A stretch of DNA of 64,000 nucleotides. Source: Marinithermus hydrothermalis DSM 14884 (GTDB lineage Bacteria > Deinococcota > Deinococci > Deinococcales > Marinithermaceae). A program made the translations under genes and the position numbers. Positions 54,668 to 64,000 of the stretch are shown here, one piece after another. Numbering within the stretch: the stretch's first letter is position 1; each line of letters opens with the position of its first letter. The notes beneath the pieces were generated by a model, which worked only from the letters and a program-made list of their open reading frames with translations, was not told where the DNA came from and searched no databases. The stretch spans positions 1,794,001 through 1,858,000 of the forward strand of contig NC_015387.1 in NCBI RefSeq assembly GCF_000195335.1, in the 5' to 3' direction.

Positions 54668-57600
54668 TTAGAACTCCGGCGGATCAATCCGCCGCACGTA
54701 CACGAAGGTGTCGCGGTTCACGCCGGTGGGGCCCCAGTAGTTGAAGAAGTAGGTGAACTGCGCGTACCCGCCGCTCATCAAGAGGGGCTTGAGGCGCGCG
54801 CGGGTGATGGAGTTGTTCATGCCGGCGCGGCGCTGGCGCAGGGGGGATTTGGGGATGCCGACGGTGCGTTCGGTCGCGTGGTACACGAAGACCGTGCCGC
54901 GCGGGATGCGGGCGGAGGTGATGCAGCGCTGTACGAACACCCCGTTGTCGTTAAAGAGCTCCACCCAGTCGTTGTCCTTGATGCCCATCTCCGCGGCGTC
55001 CTTGTCGTTCAGCCAGACGGGGTACCCGCCGCGGGAGAGGGTCATCATGCGGTGGTTCTCGGAGTAGGTGGAGTGGATGGACCACTTGCCGTGCGGGGTG
55101 ATGTAGTTGAGGAGCCGGCCCTGGGCCTCGGCGGCGCTGCGTTCGGTCTCCATGAGCATCGTGTGGTCCGGGCGGGGCTTGTAGGTGGGCAGGTGCTCGC
55201 CCCAGGCGAGGTAGATGGGGTGGTCCAGGTAGAAGTGCTGCCGCCCGGTGAGGGTCCGCCACGGCACCAGCCGCTCCCGGTTCAGGGTGAAGGGACTGTA
55301 AGCCCGGCCTTTGTTGATGATCCCGGACCAGGTGGGGGTGGTGAGGACGCGCCGCGGCTGGGAGGCCAGGTCCCGGAAATGCACGCGCACGTCCCGCTGG
55401 CCCTCCGCGAGGTCGGTGAGCTTCAGGCCGGTCTTCTTCTCCTCTACCTCAAACGCGCGGTAGGCGAGCTCGCCGTTCGAGGCGGGGTCGAGCCACAGAA
55501 TGGCCTCCGCCACCTCCCGCGCGGTCTCCAGGGAGGGGTAGGTGGCCTCGGCCTCGAGGAAGAACTGCTCCGCGGCCTCAGGCTCCGCCGCCGGCCGCGC
55601 AACCCCCTTGAAGCGCCGCGGCTGGCGCTCGAGGAGCTCGCGGTACTGGTCCGCCGCGGGGATGGTAAGGCCGTGGGCGCTCACCCCGTTCTCCTCCACG
55701 CCGCGCCCCAGGGAGACCATGCGTTCGTAGAGGTTCACGTAGTCGCGCTCCACCACGCGGAACTTGGGCATGGTCTTGCCAGGGATGGCCTCGACCTCCC
55801 CCGTCCACCAGTCCTTAACCTCGGGCTGGGCGAGCTCGTCCGGGGTGTCGTGCTGCAGCGGCAGCATCACCACGTCCTTCACGGGATCGGGCAGGTGCAC
55901 CCGCGCGAGCTCGCTGACCTTCTTGGCGAGGGCCTTGTAGATCTCCCAGTCGGGCTTGGACTCCCACGCGGGCGGAACCGCGGCCTGCATGGGGTTGATG
56001 AAGGTGTGCAGGTCGGTGGTGTTCAGGTCGTCCTTCTCGTACCAGGTCGCGGCGGGCAGGACGATGTCCGAGTACAGGGCCGAGGTGTCCATGCGGAAGT
56101 TCAGGTCGACGACGAGGTCCATCTTGCCCACGGGAGCGGGCGTGCGGTAGGTCACCTCGTGCACCGCGCCTTCGGCCTGCTCCTCGGCGATCGCGTTGGA
56201 GTGCGTGCCCAGGTAGTGCTTCAGGAAGTACTCGTGCCCCTTGGCGCTCGTGCCGATCGCGTTCCCCCGCCAGATGAACCACACGCGCGGCCAGTTCTCC
56301 GGCGCGTCCGGGTCCTCCACCGCGAAGCGCAGCTCGCCGCGCTTTAAGGCCTCCACCACGTACTCTACGATCTCCGCGTCACTCTTCGCGCCGGAGCGTT
56401 CGGCCTCCCGCACCACCTCGAGGGGGTTCTTGTTGAACTGCGGGAAGAAGGGAAGCCAGCCCCGCTTGACCGCGCGCGCCTGGTGGTCGATCGTGTGGGC
56501 CTCGAGCCCCTCGGCCTCGGGCAGCCGGTCGTAATCCCGGTAGCCGCGCTCGTACCGCCACTGGTCGGAGTGCACGTAGTGGAAACTCGGGGTGTTCTGC
56601 TGCCGGGGGGCCATCCTCCAGTCGAGCGCGAAGGCGATCGCGCTCCAGGAAGCCTGGTTCACGAGTTTTTCCTGCCCCACGTAGTGCGCGAGCCCCCCGC
56701 CGTTGGTGCCGACTGAGCCGGTGAGCATGAGGGCCACGATGCCCGCGCGGTACAGGAGGTTGTTGTGGTACCAGTGGTTCGCGCCCGCCCCGATGATGAT
56801 GAGGTTCTTGCCTTGGGTTTTCTCCGCGTTCGTGGCCCACTCGCGCGCGAAGCGGATCACGGTGTCGCGGTGGATCCCGGTGAACCGCTCCTGCCACGCG
56901 GGGGTGAAGGGGGCCTGGGCGTCCTCGTACCCGTTCGCGTACGCACCCGGCAGACCGCGGTTCACGCCGAACTGGGCCATGACGAGGTCGAAGACCGTGG
57001 TGACCGCGACGCGACCCTCTGTGGTCTCCACGTACCGCACCGGCACCCCGCGGCGCAGCGTCTCGCCGGTGGTGAAGTCGTCGAACTCCACAGGCACCAC
57101 CGCGTCGTGCGCTTCCTGGAAGGTGAGGAGGGGGTCGATCGGCGCCCCATCACGGCCGTCCTTCAGCTCGAGGTTCCAGCGTCCCTTGGCCTTCTGAGCC
57201 CAGCGGTACCCGATCGTGCCCTGCGGCATGCGGGGCCGGTCGGCCTGCCGGTCCCACATGAGGAGCTTCCACTCCCCGTGCTCTTCGTCCCGGTACTCGG
57301 CGAGGCGGTTCGCGCGAAGGTAGCGGGTGGGGCGGCCGTCCTCGATCTGTACCAGGAAGGGCATGTCGGTGAAGCGCTTGAGGTAGTCCGTGAAGTAGGG
57401 CACCTCGCGCTCCACGTAGAACTCCTTGAGGATCACGTGGTTCACCGCGAGCCAGAAGGCCGTGTCCTGGCCGGGGTGGGTGGGGATCCACCAGTCCGCG
57501 TACTTCGCGACCTGGGAGAAGTCCGGGCTGAACACCGTGAGCTTCGCGCCCGCGTGCCGCACCTCGGAGATGAAGTGCGTGTCCGGGGTGCGCGTCATGT

Positions 57601-58327
57601 TGAGGTTCGAGCCCATCACCGCGATGAAGCGCGCGTTGTACCAGTCCGCGGACTCGTGCACGTCGGTCTGCTCCCCCCAGATCTCGGGGCTCGCGGGGGG
57701 CAGGTCGCAGTACCAGTCGTAAAAGCTCATCGCGACTCCGCCCAACAGCGTGAGGAACCGGCTGCCGGCCGCGTAGCTCACCTGGGACATCGCGGGGATC
57801 GGGGAGAACCCCACCACGCGGTCCGGCCCGTACTCCTTGACGGTGTGGATCACGGAGGCCGCGATCAGCTCGAGGACCTCGTCCCAGGAGGCGCGCCGGA
57901 ACCCGCCCTTGCCCCGGGCCTCCTGGTAGCGCCGGCGCTTTTGGGGGTCCGTGACGATGGCTCGCCAGGCCTCCACGGGGTCCTTGTAGGTCTTGCGGGT
58001 CGCGCGCCACAGGTCGATCAGCGCCCCGCGGGCGTAAGGGTACTTCACCCGGATGGGGCTGTAGAGGTACCAGCTGTAACTGATCCCGCGCTGGCACCCC
58101 CGGGGCTCGTAGGGGGGCAGGCCCTCCTCGAGCAGGGGGTAGTCCGTGGCCTGCAGCTCCCAGGTCACGATCCCGTCCTTGACGAACACCTCCCAGCTGC
58201 AGCTGCCGGTGCAGTTCACGCCGTGGGTGGTGCGCACGCGACGGTCGTGCTGGAAACGGTTGCGGTAGAACTCCTCCCACTTGCGTTCCGCGGGAGACTC
58301 GATCTCCTTGACCCACCAGTCCTTCAT
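54668..58327 (-). CDS. narG: Respiratory nitrate reductase alpha subunit NarG
   Basis: 1219 residues, normal NarG length. Cluster FS0 ligands: [13 protein letters not shown] with the His ligand, then PRGCQRG. Molybdenum Asp in [19 protein letters not shown] (about 200). [15 protein letters not shown] and [20 protein letters not shown] bind the pyranopterin. The twin-Arg-like N-terminal remnant is [15 protein letters not shown]. Cytoplasmic membrane-bound enzyme reducing nitrate to nitrite. ATG 58327 with GAGGAGGAG upstream; starts as narC ends (4-base overlap). Confidence 0.97.
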   Translation of the reverse strand: MKDWWVKEIESPAERKWEEFYRNRFQHDRRVRTTHGVNCTGSCSWEVFVKDGIVTWELQATDYPLLEEGLPPYEPRGCQRGISYSWYLYSPIRVKYPYARGALIDLWRATRKTYKDPVEAWRAIVTDPQKRRRYQEARGKGGFRRASWDEVLELIAASVIHTVKEYGPDRVVGFSPIPAMSQVSYAAGSRFLTLLGGVAMSFYDWYCDLPPASPEIWGEQTDVHESADWYNARFIAVMGSNLNMTRTPDTHFISEVRHAGAKLTVFSPDFSQVAKYADWWIPTHPGQDTAFWLAVNHVILKEFYVEREVPYFTDYLKRFTDMPFLVQIEDGRPTRYLRANRLAEYRDEEHGEWKLLMWDRQADRPRMPQGTIGYRWAQKAKGRWNLELKDGRDGAPIDPLLTFQEAHDAVVPVEFDDFTTGETLRRGVPVRYVETTEGRVAVTTVFDLVMAQFGVNRGLPGAYANGYEDAQAPFTPAWQERFTGIHRDTVIRFAREWATNAEKTQGKNLIIIGAGANHWYHNNLLYRAGIVALMLTGSVGTNGGGLAHYVGQEKLVNQASWSAIAFALDWRMAPRQQNTPSFHYVHSDQWRYERGYRDYDRLPEAEGLEAHTIDHQARAVKRGWLPFFPQFNKNPLEVVREAERSGAKSDAEIVEYVVEALKRGELRFAVEDPDAPENWPRVWFIWRGNAIGTSAKGHEYFLKHYLGTHSNAIAEEQAEGAVHEVTYRTPAPVGKMDLVVDLNFRMDTSALYSDIVLPAATWYEKDDLNTTDLHTFINPMQAAVPPAWESKPDWEIYKALAKKVSELARVHLPDPVKDVVMLPLQHDTPDELAQPEVKDWWTGEVEAIPGKTMPKFRVVERDYVNLYERMVSLGRGVEENGVSAHGLTIPAADQYRELLERQPRRFKGVARPAAEPEAAEQFFLEAEATYPSLETAREVAEAILWLDPASNGELAYRAFEVEEKKTGLKLTDLAEGQRDVRVHFRDLASQPRRVLTTPTWSGIINKGRAYSPFTLNRERLVPWRTLTGRQHFYLDHPIYLAWGEHLPTYKPRPDHTMLMETERSAAEAQGRLLNYITPHGKWSIHSTYSENHRMMTLSRGGYPVWLNDKDAAEMGIKDNDWVELFNDNGVFVQRCITSARIPRGTVFVYHATERTVGIPKSPLRQRRAGMNNSITRARLKPLLMSGGYAQFTYFFNYWGPTGVNRDTFVYVRRIDPPEF

Positions 58328-59121
58328 GCTCTCCTCCTCAGGCGTTCCGCCAGGCTTTCCCGCTGGCGCGGCCAGAAGGCGTACATCGCCGCGAGCAACA
58401 GCCCCATCCCGAGCAGCCCGAGCTGCCACAGGCGCGCAAGGCCGGCCTGCGGCGCGGGCTCCGCCCCGTCCACCGCCTTGAAGAAGGCGATGAGGTCCGC
58501 AACCTCCGCGTCCGTGAGGGGCTTGTCGCGGTACGTCTCGCGCATCACGCGAAACGCGGGGGTCTTCAAGGCGCTGGAGAGGCCGGCCTCACCGAAGCGG
58601 CGGTACAGTGCCGAGAGGTCCGGGCCGAGCGCCCCGCCCCCCAGGGCGCCCACCTGCCCCGCGGTGTGGCACGCGACGCAGGCCGCGCCCCCGTTCGTGA
58701 AGCGCGCGCTTCCCAAAAACAGCGCCCGGCCGCGCGCCGCGTCCCCTTCGGGCAAGGTGGAGGCCGGGGAAGGCGCTTCGGGAGCGGAAGCCGTGCCGAA
58801 CCTCACCTGGAGGTAATCCAGCAGCGCCTCGAGCTCCGCCCCCCCGAGGTTCGCAAAGGGCGGCATCGCACCGGTATAGGTCTGGCCGTTCACCTCGATC
58901 GGTCCTGAGAGGCCCTCCTGAATCACCCGGGCGAGATACGCGCGGTCCGCGAGGCGAGGATTGTCCTTTAAGGGCGGGAACACCCCGGGCACCCCTTCTC
59001 CCGTCGCCTGGTGGCAGGCCGCGCACTGCTGGGCGTACACGGCCTCCCCGTCCGCACCGGCCGCGGCCACACTCCACGCGCCGAACGCGAGCACAGCCCC
59101 TACCGTCCACAACCACCTCAT
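58324..59121 (-). CDS. narC: Diheme cytochrome c of the nar operon (NarC-like)
   Basis: 265 residues. Sec signal ([22 protein letters not shown]), two cytochrome c domains: [11 protein letters not shown] (about 32) with Met in [10 protein letters not shown], and [11 protein letters not shown] (about 148), plus a C-terminal membrane anchor [21 protein letters not shown]. Thermus nar operons begin with a periplasmic diheme NarC needed for electron transfer and enzyme assembly; this gene has the same place and layout. ATG 59121 with GGGAGGG upstream, overlapping the stop of the small ORF before it (ATGA). Confidence 0.92.
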   Translation of the reverse strand: MRWLWTVGAVLAFGAWSVAAAGADGEAVYAQQCAACHQATGEGVPGVFPPLKDNPRLADRAYLARVIQEGLSGPIEVNGQTYTGAMPPFANLGGAELEALLDYLQVRFGTASAPEAPSPASTLPEGDAARGRALFLGSARFTNGGAACVACHTAGQVGALGGGALGPDLSALYRRFGEAGLSSALKTPAFRVMRETYRDKPLTDAEVADLIAFFKAVDGAEPAPQAGLARLWQLGLLGMGLLLAAMYAFWPRQRESLAERLRRRA

Positions 59122-59306
59122 TGCACCCTCCCTTCGGTCTCGAGCCAGCGAAGCAACGCTTCCAAACTCTCCACGAACACCTCCTTGCCGTCCGCGATTC
59201 GTTTGACGCGCCCCTGCCAGCGTCCCTCCGTGTCCCGCCACAGCAGGGCCAGCACGACGGGACGGTTCTTGGGCGGCAGTTGGCGCGAGGTGCGGACGCG
59301 TTTCAC
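59118..59306 (-). CDS. Small protein at the head of the nar operon (unknown)
   Basis: About 62 residues from GTG 59306; an in-frame start at 59369 would cover the operator and is less likely. Sequence is basic then strand-rich: VKRVRTSRQLPPKNRPVVLA, LLWRDTEGRWQGRVKRIADG and KEVFVESLEALLRWLETEGR. Its TGA overlaps the narC ATG (ATGA), so translation is coupled and the gene is likely real. No membrane segment or cofactor motif. Not recognised; a role in nar expression or assembly is only a guess from position. Confidence 0.65.
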   Translation of the reverse strand: MKRVRTSRQLPPKNRPVVLALLWRDTEGRWQGRVKRIADGKEVFVESLEALLRWLETEGRVQ

Positions 59307-59331
59307 CCTGGGTTTAGGGTGCGCCTGGAGG

Positions 59332-59387
59332 CTTACAGCGGGGTTACACGGGGGGGACGTATGTCCCACTCGTAACGGGCGTAGAGT
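59332..59387. promoter_or_regulatory. Divergent nar / dnrS-like control region with near-palindromic operator
   Basis: GGGACGTATGTCCC (59354-59367) holds GGACGTATGTCC, 11 of 12 matches to the palindrome at 46107-46118. Leftward, TGTAAG (59337-59332) starts about 23 bp from its centre; rightward, TAGAGT (59382-59387) starts about 22 bp from it, ending 8 nt before ATG 59396. One site could therefore serve both divergent units. Confidence 0.58.
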
Positions 59388-59395
59388 GAAGGGGA

Positions 59396-61366
59396 ATGGG
59401 CAGCATGGCGTGGCGGTTGGATTGGGAGGGGCGCATCCTCCAGATCACCCCGGAAGGCGCAGAGCGCTTGGGCTTCCGCGTCGAGGAGGCCCTCGGGCGG
59501 CGCTGCGCCGAGGTCACCCAGGGCACGGACGCGTTCGGCCGGCCCCTTTGCGCGCGCTGCCCGGTCCTGCGGGAGCTGGGCCAAGGCGCGTACGAGGCCT
59601 CCACCACGGTGACCGTGCGCGGCCGGCGGTTCCGCTGCCGTGCCGTCGCGCACGAAGCGATCGAGGTGGAGTTCTCCCCCTCCCGCCACCCGGACCCTTC
59701 CGAGGTCCTCTCCTCCCTGGCCTGGGCGGTGCGCTACCTGACCGCGACCCCCGAGCGGTTCTTCCAAACCCTCGGAGTGTTCCTGGGGGTGGTGCGCCGC
59801 GCGGCCCGGATGGAGGCCGTGGAGCTCTTCCTCGCGGACCCCAAGCAACGCTACCTGGGGTTGACCGCACACGAAGGCGCGCACCCCAGCGCGTTCTTCG
59901 AGCAGCCGTGGTTCACCTTCGGGAACGGGTACCCGGGGATCGTCGCCCTCGAACGTACCCCGATCGTCACCCACGAGCTCGGACGCGACCCCCGGTACCT
60001 GCGCCGAAAGGTGAAGGCCCTGGGGTACGCCACGTACATCTCGTACCCGCTCGAGCTCCCGCACGGCCTGATCGGTGTGCTGAACCTCGCCAGCCGGGAC
60101 GCGGCGCGGGACGAACGGGAGGCCCTGGAGCTTCTCGAACGCATCGCGCCGCTCCTCGCGAGCGGGCTCTATACCGTCCTGACGCGCCTGGGCGAAGCGC
60201 AGCTCCTCTCGGCCCTTCAGGCCCTCCGGCGCGGTCAGGAAGGCGCGGGCTTGCAGGCCCTTCTGGAACAGACCGCGCGGTTCGCTCAGGCCCGGTTCGT
60301 GATCCTCCGCACGCGCGCCGGCCAGCAGTTCGCGAGCCGGGAGGTCCGGCAAGCCGCGTGCCCCCACCTCGAGACCTGCCCGGTCTGGGAGGGCCGGCTC
60401 CTCACCGTGCGCGGCGTGGGCGCCGCCTGCCCCCACGTGCGCTCGGGGGCGCTGCGGTACTGCATCCCCGTCTGGTCCGGGGAGGAGGTCGTGGCCGTGG
60501 AGTCCGTGTACTTCGCCCGGTCTCCCGCCCCACCCACGGCCCCCCTGGTGCCCCTCATGTGGCTCGAGCGGCTGGCCCTGGAGGCGCTCACCACGCCTAA
60601 GCCCGCTGTAGCCGCGGCCCCCGAGGCGCCGTGGCTCGAGATCGAGACCCTGGGGCGGTTCGTGGTGCGCCGGGCGGGGCGGGTCCTCTCCCCGCGGGAT
60701 TTCGGCCGCCGCAAGGCCTGGCAGTTGTTGAAGATCCTCGTAGCGCACTGGAAACGCCCCCTGCACCGGGAGGAGCTCGCGGAGCGGTTGTGGCCGGAGG
60801 CCCCGCCGGAGCAGGCGGTTCGTCACCTGCACGTCCTGGTGCACGCCCTGCGCAAGGGGCTCGAGCCCGACCCCAGGTCCCCCCGCGTCATCAAGAGCGA
60901 GGGGGAGACGTACCGCTTCGACCCGGAAGTCCCGTACTTTTTGGACGTGGAGCGGTTCGAAACGCTCGTGCGCGAGGGGGACCGGAAGGAGGGCCCCGCG
61001 GCGCTCGAGGCGTACCGGCAGGCACTGGAGCTGTACCGGGGGGAGTTCATGGCGGAGGAGGTGTACAGCGACTGGTGCGACCTGGACCGCAGCTACTACC
61101 GCGAGCAGGCCCAGCGGGCGCTCGCGGGCACGGCGGAGATCCTCGAGCGGTTGGGCCGGGCGCGGGAAGCGATCGCCGCGTACCGGCGCATGCTGACCCT
61201 CGATCCGTGGCGGGAGGAGGCGTACCGGGGGTTGTTGCGGATTCTGGTGCGGGAGGGGGAGCGCGCCGAGGCCCGCGCGGTCTTCGAGGCGTACCGCCGC
61301 CACATGCGGCAGGAGGGCCTGCCCGTGGACGAGGCCCTCGCCCAACTCGTGGAGGTCGGGGCCTGA
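59396..61366 (+). CDS. PAS/GAF sensor with winged-helix and BTAD domains (DnrS-like regulator)
   Basis: 656 residues. PAS-like domain (about 5-90) with Cys37, Cys52 and Cys55 (RRCAEVTQGTDAFGRPLCARC). GAF domain (about 105-255: ELFLADPKQRYLGLTAHEG, YATYISYPLELPHGLIGVLNLASRD). A second sensor segment (about 275-390) with ACPHLETCPVWEG, AACPHVRSG and LRYC. OmpR-like winged helix (about 410-495: SPRDFGRRKAWQLLKILVAH, REELAERLWPEAP) and a bacterial transcriptional activation domain (about 510-655). Cysteines could hold a redox cofactor. In Thermus, DnrS is encoded divergently from nar; the same position and type are seen here. No membrane segment. Confidence 0.85.
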   Translation: MGSMAWRLDWEGRILQITPEGAERLGFRVEEALGRRCAEVTQGTDAFGRPLCARCPVLRELGQGAYEASTTVTVRGRRFRCRAVAHEAIEVEFSPSRHPDPSEVLSSLAWAVRYLTATPERFFQTLGVFLGVVRRAARMEAVELFLADPKQRYLGLTAHEGAHPSAFFEQPWFTFGNGYPGIVALERTPIVTHELGRDPRYLRRKVKALGYATYISYPLELPHGLIGVLNLASRDAARDEREALELLERIAPLLASGLYTVLTRLGEAQLLSALQALRRGQEGAGLQALLEQTARFAQARFVILRTRAGQQFASREVRQAACPHLETCPVWEGRLLTVRGVGAACPHVRSGALRYCIPVWSGEEVVAVESVYFARSPAPPTAPLVPLMWLERLALEALTTPKPAVAAAPEAPWLEIETLGRFVVRRAGRVLSPRDFGRRKAWQLLKILVAHWKRPLHREELAERLWPEAPPEQAVRHLHVLVHALRKGLEPDPRSPRVIKSEGETYRFDPEVPYFLDVERFETLVREGDRKEGPAALEAYRQALELYRGEFMAEEVYSDWCDLDRSYYREQAQRALAGTAEILERLGRAREAIAAYRRMLTLDPWREEAYRGLLRILVREGERAEARAVFEAYRRHMRQEGLPVDEALAQLVEVGA

Positions 61367-61407
61367 CCCAGCTCAGTTTCCCATTGGCGCAAGCCACGGC
61401 GGGGCTT

Positions 61408-62418
61408 TTAGCGCGCCCTGTACCACTTGGTCTCGAGGTCCCGGAACTCGATCCGTTCCTTCGCCCGGCGCCACCAGCCCGCGTGCTCCACGTACCACCG
61501 CACCGTCTGGCGCAGCCCCGCCTCAAAGCTCCACCGCCGCTCCCACCCCAGCGCCTCCGCCTTCGACGGGTCCACGCTGTACCGGTAGTCGTGCCCCGGC
61601 CGGTCCGCCACAAACCGGATCAGCTCCCGCGGTTTGCCGAGAAGCCCTAGCACCCGCTCGGCTACCTCCACCCCCCGCACCGCAAGCCGCGCCCCCAGGT
61701 TGTACGCCTCCCCCGCCGTCCCCTTGTGCAGCACCAGGTCGATCCCCGCGCAGTGGTCCTCCACGTGCAGGTAGTCCCGCACCGCGCTCCCGTCCCCGTA
61801 CACCGGCAGCGGCTTGCCCTCCAGCGCGTTCGTGATGAACAGCGGGATGATCTTCTCCGGGTACTGGTACGGCCCGTACGTGTTCGAACCCCGCGTCACC
61901 ACCACCTCCAGCCCGTACGACACCCCGTACGCAAACACCAGGTGCTCCGCCCCCGCCTTCGAGGCCGCGTACGGGGAACGCGGCCGCAAAGGGTCGGTCT
62001 CCACAGAGTGGCGCTCCGTCCCCGACAAGTCCCCGTACACCTCGTCCGTCGAAACCTGCAAAAACCGCTTCACCCCGGCGCGCCGGGCCTCCTCCAAAAG
62101 CACCAGCGTCCCCTCCACGTTCGTCTTCACAAACGGCCGCGGATCGAGCAGGGACCGGTCCACGTGGCTCTCCGCCGCGAAGTTCACCACCGCGTCCGCC
62201 CCCGCCATCGCCCGCCGCGCGTCCTCCGGGTTCGCGATATCCCCCTGGATAAAGGTGATCCGGTCCATCACGCCTTCCAGGTTCTCCAGGTTCCCCGCGT
62301 ACGTGAGCTTGTCCAGCACCACCACCTCCCACTCCGGGTGGTGCGCTAGCGCGTACCGCACGTAGTTCGACCCGATGAACCCCGCCCCGCCGGTGATCAG
62401 CACCCGCTTGAAGGTCAT
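61408..62418 (-). CDS. rmlB: dTDP-glucose 4,6-dehydratase
   Basis: 336 residues. ITGGAGFIGSNYVRYAL (NAD site), DKLTYAGNLENLE, HVDRSLLDPRPFV, QVSTDEVYGDL with the catalytic Thr-Asp-Glu, RSPYAASKAGAEHLV with Tyr-x3-Lys, and VTRGSNTYGPYQYPEKIIP. It forms dTDP-4-keto-6-deoxyglucose in dTDP-rhamnose synthesis. ATG 62418 with GGAGGA upstream, overlapping the stop of the rmlC-like gene. Confidence 0.95.
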   Translation of the reverse strand: MTFKRVLITGGAGFIGSNYVRYALAHHPEWEVVVLDKLTYAGNLENLEGVMDRITFIQGDIANPEDARRAMAGADAVVNFAAESHVDRSLLDPRPFVKTNVEGTLVLLEEARRAGVKRFLQVSTDEVYGDLSGTERHSVETDPLRPRSPYAASKAGAEHLVFAYGVSYGLEVVVTRGSNTYGPYQYPEKIIPLFITNALEGKPLPVYGDGSAVRDYLHVEDHCAGIDLVLHKGTAGEAYNLGARLAVRGVEVAERVLGLLGKPRELIRFVADRPGHDYRYSVDPSKAEALGWERRWSFEAGLRQTVRWYVEHAGWWRRAKERIEFRDLETKWYRAR

Positions 62419-62963
62419 CCCCGGTCCTCCTCCCAAAGCTCAGCCCCAAAAAAGTCCCACGGCAGCCGCCCCTCGTTCGGGTCCTCGGGGTTAAACTGGT
62501 TGTTCATCGCGTACAACAGCACCGCCCCCTCCGGCCCCGCCCTATACCCGTGCGCCACCCCGCTCGGGATGTAGAGCAGCCCCGGCTCCTCGCCCGAAAG
62601 AACATAGCGACGCCGCACACCTCGCGTCGACGACCCTTCACGCACGTCCACCAGCCACACAAGAAGGGTCCCCTCCACCACGCACCACACCTCATCCTGG
62701 ACCTCCTTGGGGTGCACGTGAAACGCGTTGATCCGCCCCGGCGCCGCCCACGAAACCGAAACCTGCCGCACCTCAAAGGGAGTATCGAACCCCTCCACCT
62801 TACCCCCCGTCAACCGCAGGTACTCCATAAACGCCCCCTCCAGCGCCCGGTGCTTCCGTAACGGCGTAAACCGCACCCCCGCAATCTCCGGCGGGGCGTC
62901 GTAACGCTGGAAGGAAAGGGCCGCGCGTGCCTCCGGCGTGAGGGGAATCTTGAGCGCTTTCAT
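62415..62963 (-). CDS. dTDP-4-dehydrorhamnose 3,5-epimerase-like cupin protein
   Basis: 182 residues. RmlC-like: EYLRLTGGKVEGFDTPFEVRQV, SVSWAAPGRINAFHVHPKEVQDEVW with the catalytic-type His, EGTLLVWLVDVREGSSTRGV, and GLLYIPSGVAHGYRAG. It differs from classic RmlC in spacing, and belongs to the dTDP-sugar epimerase or isomerase branch. Sits between rmlA and rmlB in a three-gene dTDP-sugar operon. The exact product (rhamnose or another 6-deoxyhexose) is open because no rmlD is in view. Confidence 0.85.
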   Translation of the reverse strand: MKALKIPLTPEARAALSFQRYDAPPEIAGVRFTPLRKHRALEGAFMEYLRLTGGKVEGFDTPFEVRQVSVSWAAPGRINAFHVHPKEVQDEVWCVVEGTLLVWLVDVREGSSTRGVRRRYVLSGEEPGLLYIPSGVAHGYRAGPEGAVLLYAMNNQFNPEDPNEGRLPWDFFGAELWEEDRG

Positions 62964-62974
62964 CCGGCTTCCTC

Positions 62975-64000
62975 CTATAACCGCACCCGGCTCCGGTCCC
63001 CGAGCACCAGCTGGAGCGTGTGCCGCCGGGGGCTGTTCTCCCCCCCCGTCACCGTCACCCCCTGCCCCAAAACCGACGCGTCCAGCCGGTACGGCAGGTC
63101 CACCACCTCCGCCCGATCGAGCAGGATCGAGTACTCCACCTCGCTGCGGATCACCCGGGCCGCCCGCCCCACCGAGGTGTACGGCCCCAGGTAACTCCCC
63201 TCGATCACCGCCCCCTCGGCCACGTGCGCCGGACCCCGGATCACCGAACGCACCACCCGCGCGCCTTCTTCCACCACCACCTCGCCCACAATCTCGGCCT
63301 CCACCACCTCACCCGCAATCCGCCGCTGGATCTGCGAAAGCGCCAGCCGGTTCGCGTCCAGCAGGTCCTCCGGCTTCCCCGTGTCCTTCCACCACCCCCG
63401 CACCTGGTGGGCCACGACCCTAAAGCCCCGGTCGATCAGCCCCTGGATCGCCTCCGTGATCTCGTACTCCCCCCGCCACGACGGCTTAAGGGTCTTTATC
63501 ACCTCGTGAATCTCCGGGCCGAAGAGGTACACCCCCACCAGCGCCAGGTTCGAGGGGGGTTCTTTAGGCTTTTCCACCAGCCGCACCACCCGCCCCGCCG
63601 CGTCCAGCACCGCCACCCCGAACTGCCGCGGGTCCTCCACCTCGGTCAGGAGAATCACGTGCTCCGCCTCCCCCCGCCGGTACGCCTCCACCAGGTGCCG
63701 GATCCCCCCCGAGAGCAGGTTGTCCCCCAGGTACATCACGAACGGCGCCTCCCCGAGAAACCCCCGCGCGGTCCTCACCGCGTGCGCCAGGCCCAGGGGT
63801 TGATCCTGCACGATGAACGTGAACCGCGCCCCCCACCGCGACCCGTCCCCCAGCGCCGCCCGCACCTCCTCGCCCGTCTCCGGGCTGATCACCACCCCGA
63901 TCTCCGTGATCCCCGCCTCAACCAAATCCTCCACCACATAAAACAGGTTCGGTTTGTTCGCAATCGGCACCAGCTGCTTCGCCCGCGTAAACGTCAGCGG
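62975..64000 (-). CDS. rmlA: Glucose-1-phosphate thymidylyltransferase, long form (5' end outside window)
   Basis: 342 residues visible; the frame stays open to the window edge (LTFTRAKQLVPIANKP), so about a dozen N-terminal residues with the GGxGTRLRP loop lie outside. Motifs: VVEDLVEAGITEIGVVISPETGEEV, YLGDNLLSGGIRHLV, GVYLFGPEIHEVIKTLKPSWRGEYEITEAI and GWWKDTGKPEDLLDANRL. The C-terminal third is a left-handed beta-helix (GEVVEAEIVGEVVVEEGARVV), as in long RmlA-type enzymes of archaea and actinobacteria. It makes dTDP-glucose for the next two genes. Confidence 0.94.
   Translation of the reverse strand, partial: PLTFTRAKQLVPIANKPNLFYVVEDLVEAGITEIGVVISPETGEEVRAALGDGSRWGARFTFIVQDQPLGLAHAVRTARGFLGEAPFVMYLGDNLLSGGIRHLVEAYRRGEAEHVILLTEVEDPRQFGVAVLDAAGRVVRLVEKPKEPPSNLALVGVYLFGPEIHEVIKTLKPSWRGEYEITEAIQGLIDRGFRVVAHQVRGWWKDTGKPEDLLDANRLALSQIQRRIAGEVVEAEIVGEVVVEEGARVVRSVIRGPAHVAEGAVIEGSYLGPYTSVGRAARVIRSEVEYSILLDRAEVVDLPYRLDASVLGQGVTVTGGENSPRRHTLQLVLGDRSRVRL

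Overview
This window looks like chromosomal DNA of a thermophilic member of the Deinococcota, probably Thermaceae (Thermus, Marinithermus, Oceanithermus or Meiothermus type). The reasons are very high G+C, constant use of CTCGAG for Leu-Glu pairs, GTG and TTG starts, leaderless promoters with a TANNNT box 6-7 nt before the ATG, and a nar operon divergent from a DnrS-like regulator as described in Thermus. The genus is inference. No rRNA genes or CRISPR arrays were seen; there are three tRNAs and one intact insertion sequence.

Left part (1-9.3 kb): two subtilisin-like proteases (the first cut by the window edge), tRNA-Leu, the wreck of a VapBC-like toxin-antitoxin pair, two overlapping lipoprotein genes (a glycosidase-like barrel and a parallel beta-helix protein), a GGDEF-EAL c-di-GMP enzyme, and tRNA-fMet plus tRNA-Met. 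Next (9.9-14.2 kb) comes a periplasmic nitrate reductase operon, napA-napB-napF-napD, without napC or napGH. Then nagA.

Acetate block (15.3-24.9 kb): divergent units from a symmetric promoter region. To the right is acs (acetyl-CoA synthetase). To the left is an operon headed by an uninterrupted 880-codon fusion of an IclR-type regulator with an AMP-forming acyl-CoA synthetase, followed by the two symporter subunits, a small membrane protein, a cNMP/CBS/DUF294 protein and a DnaQ-like exonuclease. The fusion is the most unusual gene in the window. A GH31 glucosidase, an orphan sugar-binding protein and an MFS transporter follow.

Surface polysaccharide block (29.8-45.5 kb, resumed at 61.4-64 kb): a UDP-sugar epimerase, O-antigen ligase, priming sugar transferase, an IS4-like element, then a visibly A+T-rich, evidently transferred stretch (about 35.1-39.5 kb) with WecG-type transferase, polymerase, GT4 transferase and a sulfotransferase, then flippase, APS kinase, ATP sulfurylase, a USP-like protein and an SLC13-type anion transporter, then manA. 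Together these predict uptake and activation of sulfate to PAPS and sulfation of an exported glycan. rmlB, an rmlC-like gene and rmlA close the window.

Nitrate respiration block (45.6-61.4 kb): a small cytochrome c divergent from a Crp/Fnr-type regulator (DnrT-like), a decayed cytochrome cd1-type remnant, ywiC, a cupin-hemerythrin fusion, a NarL-like response regulator, and the leftward operon small ORF-narC-narG-narH-narJ-narI-narK divergent from the PAS/GAF/BTAD regulator (DnrS-like). A near-palindrome GGACATATGTCC occurs between the cytochrome and Crp/Fnr genes, between nar and dnrS-like, and, more degenerate, ahead of nap. It is a plausible shared operator linking both nitrate reductases.
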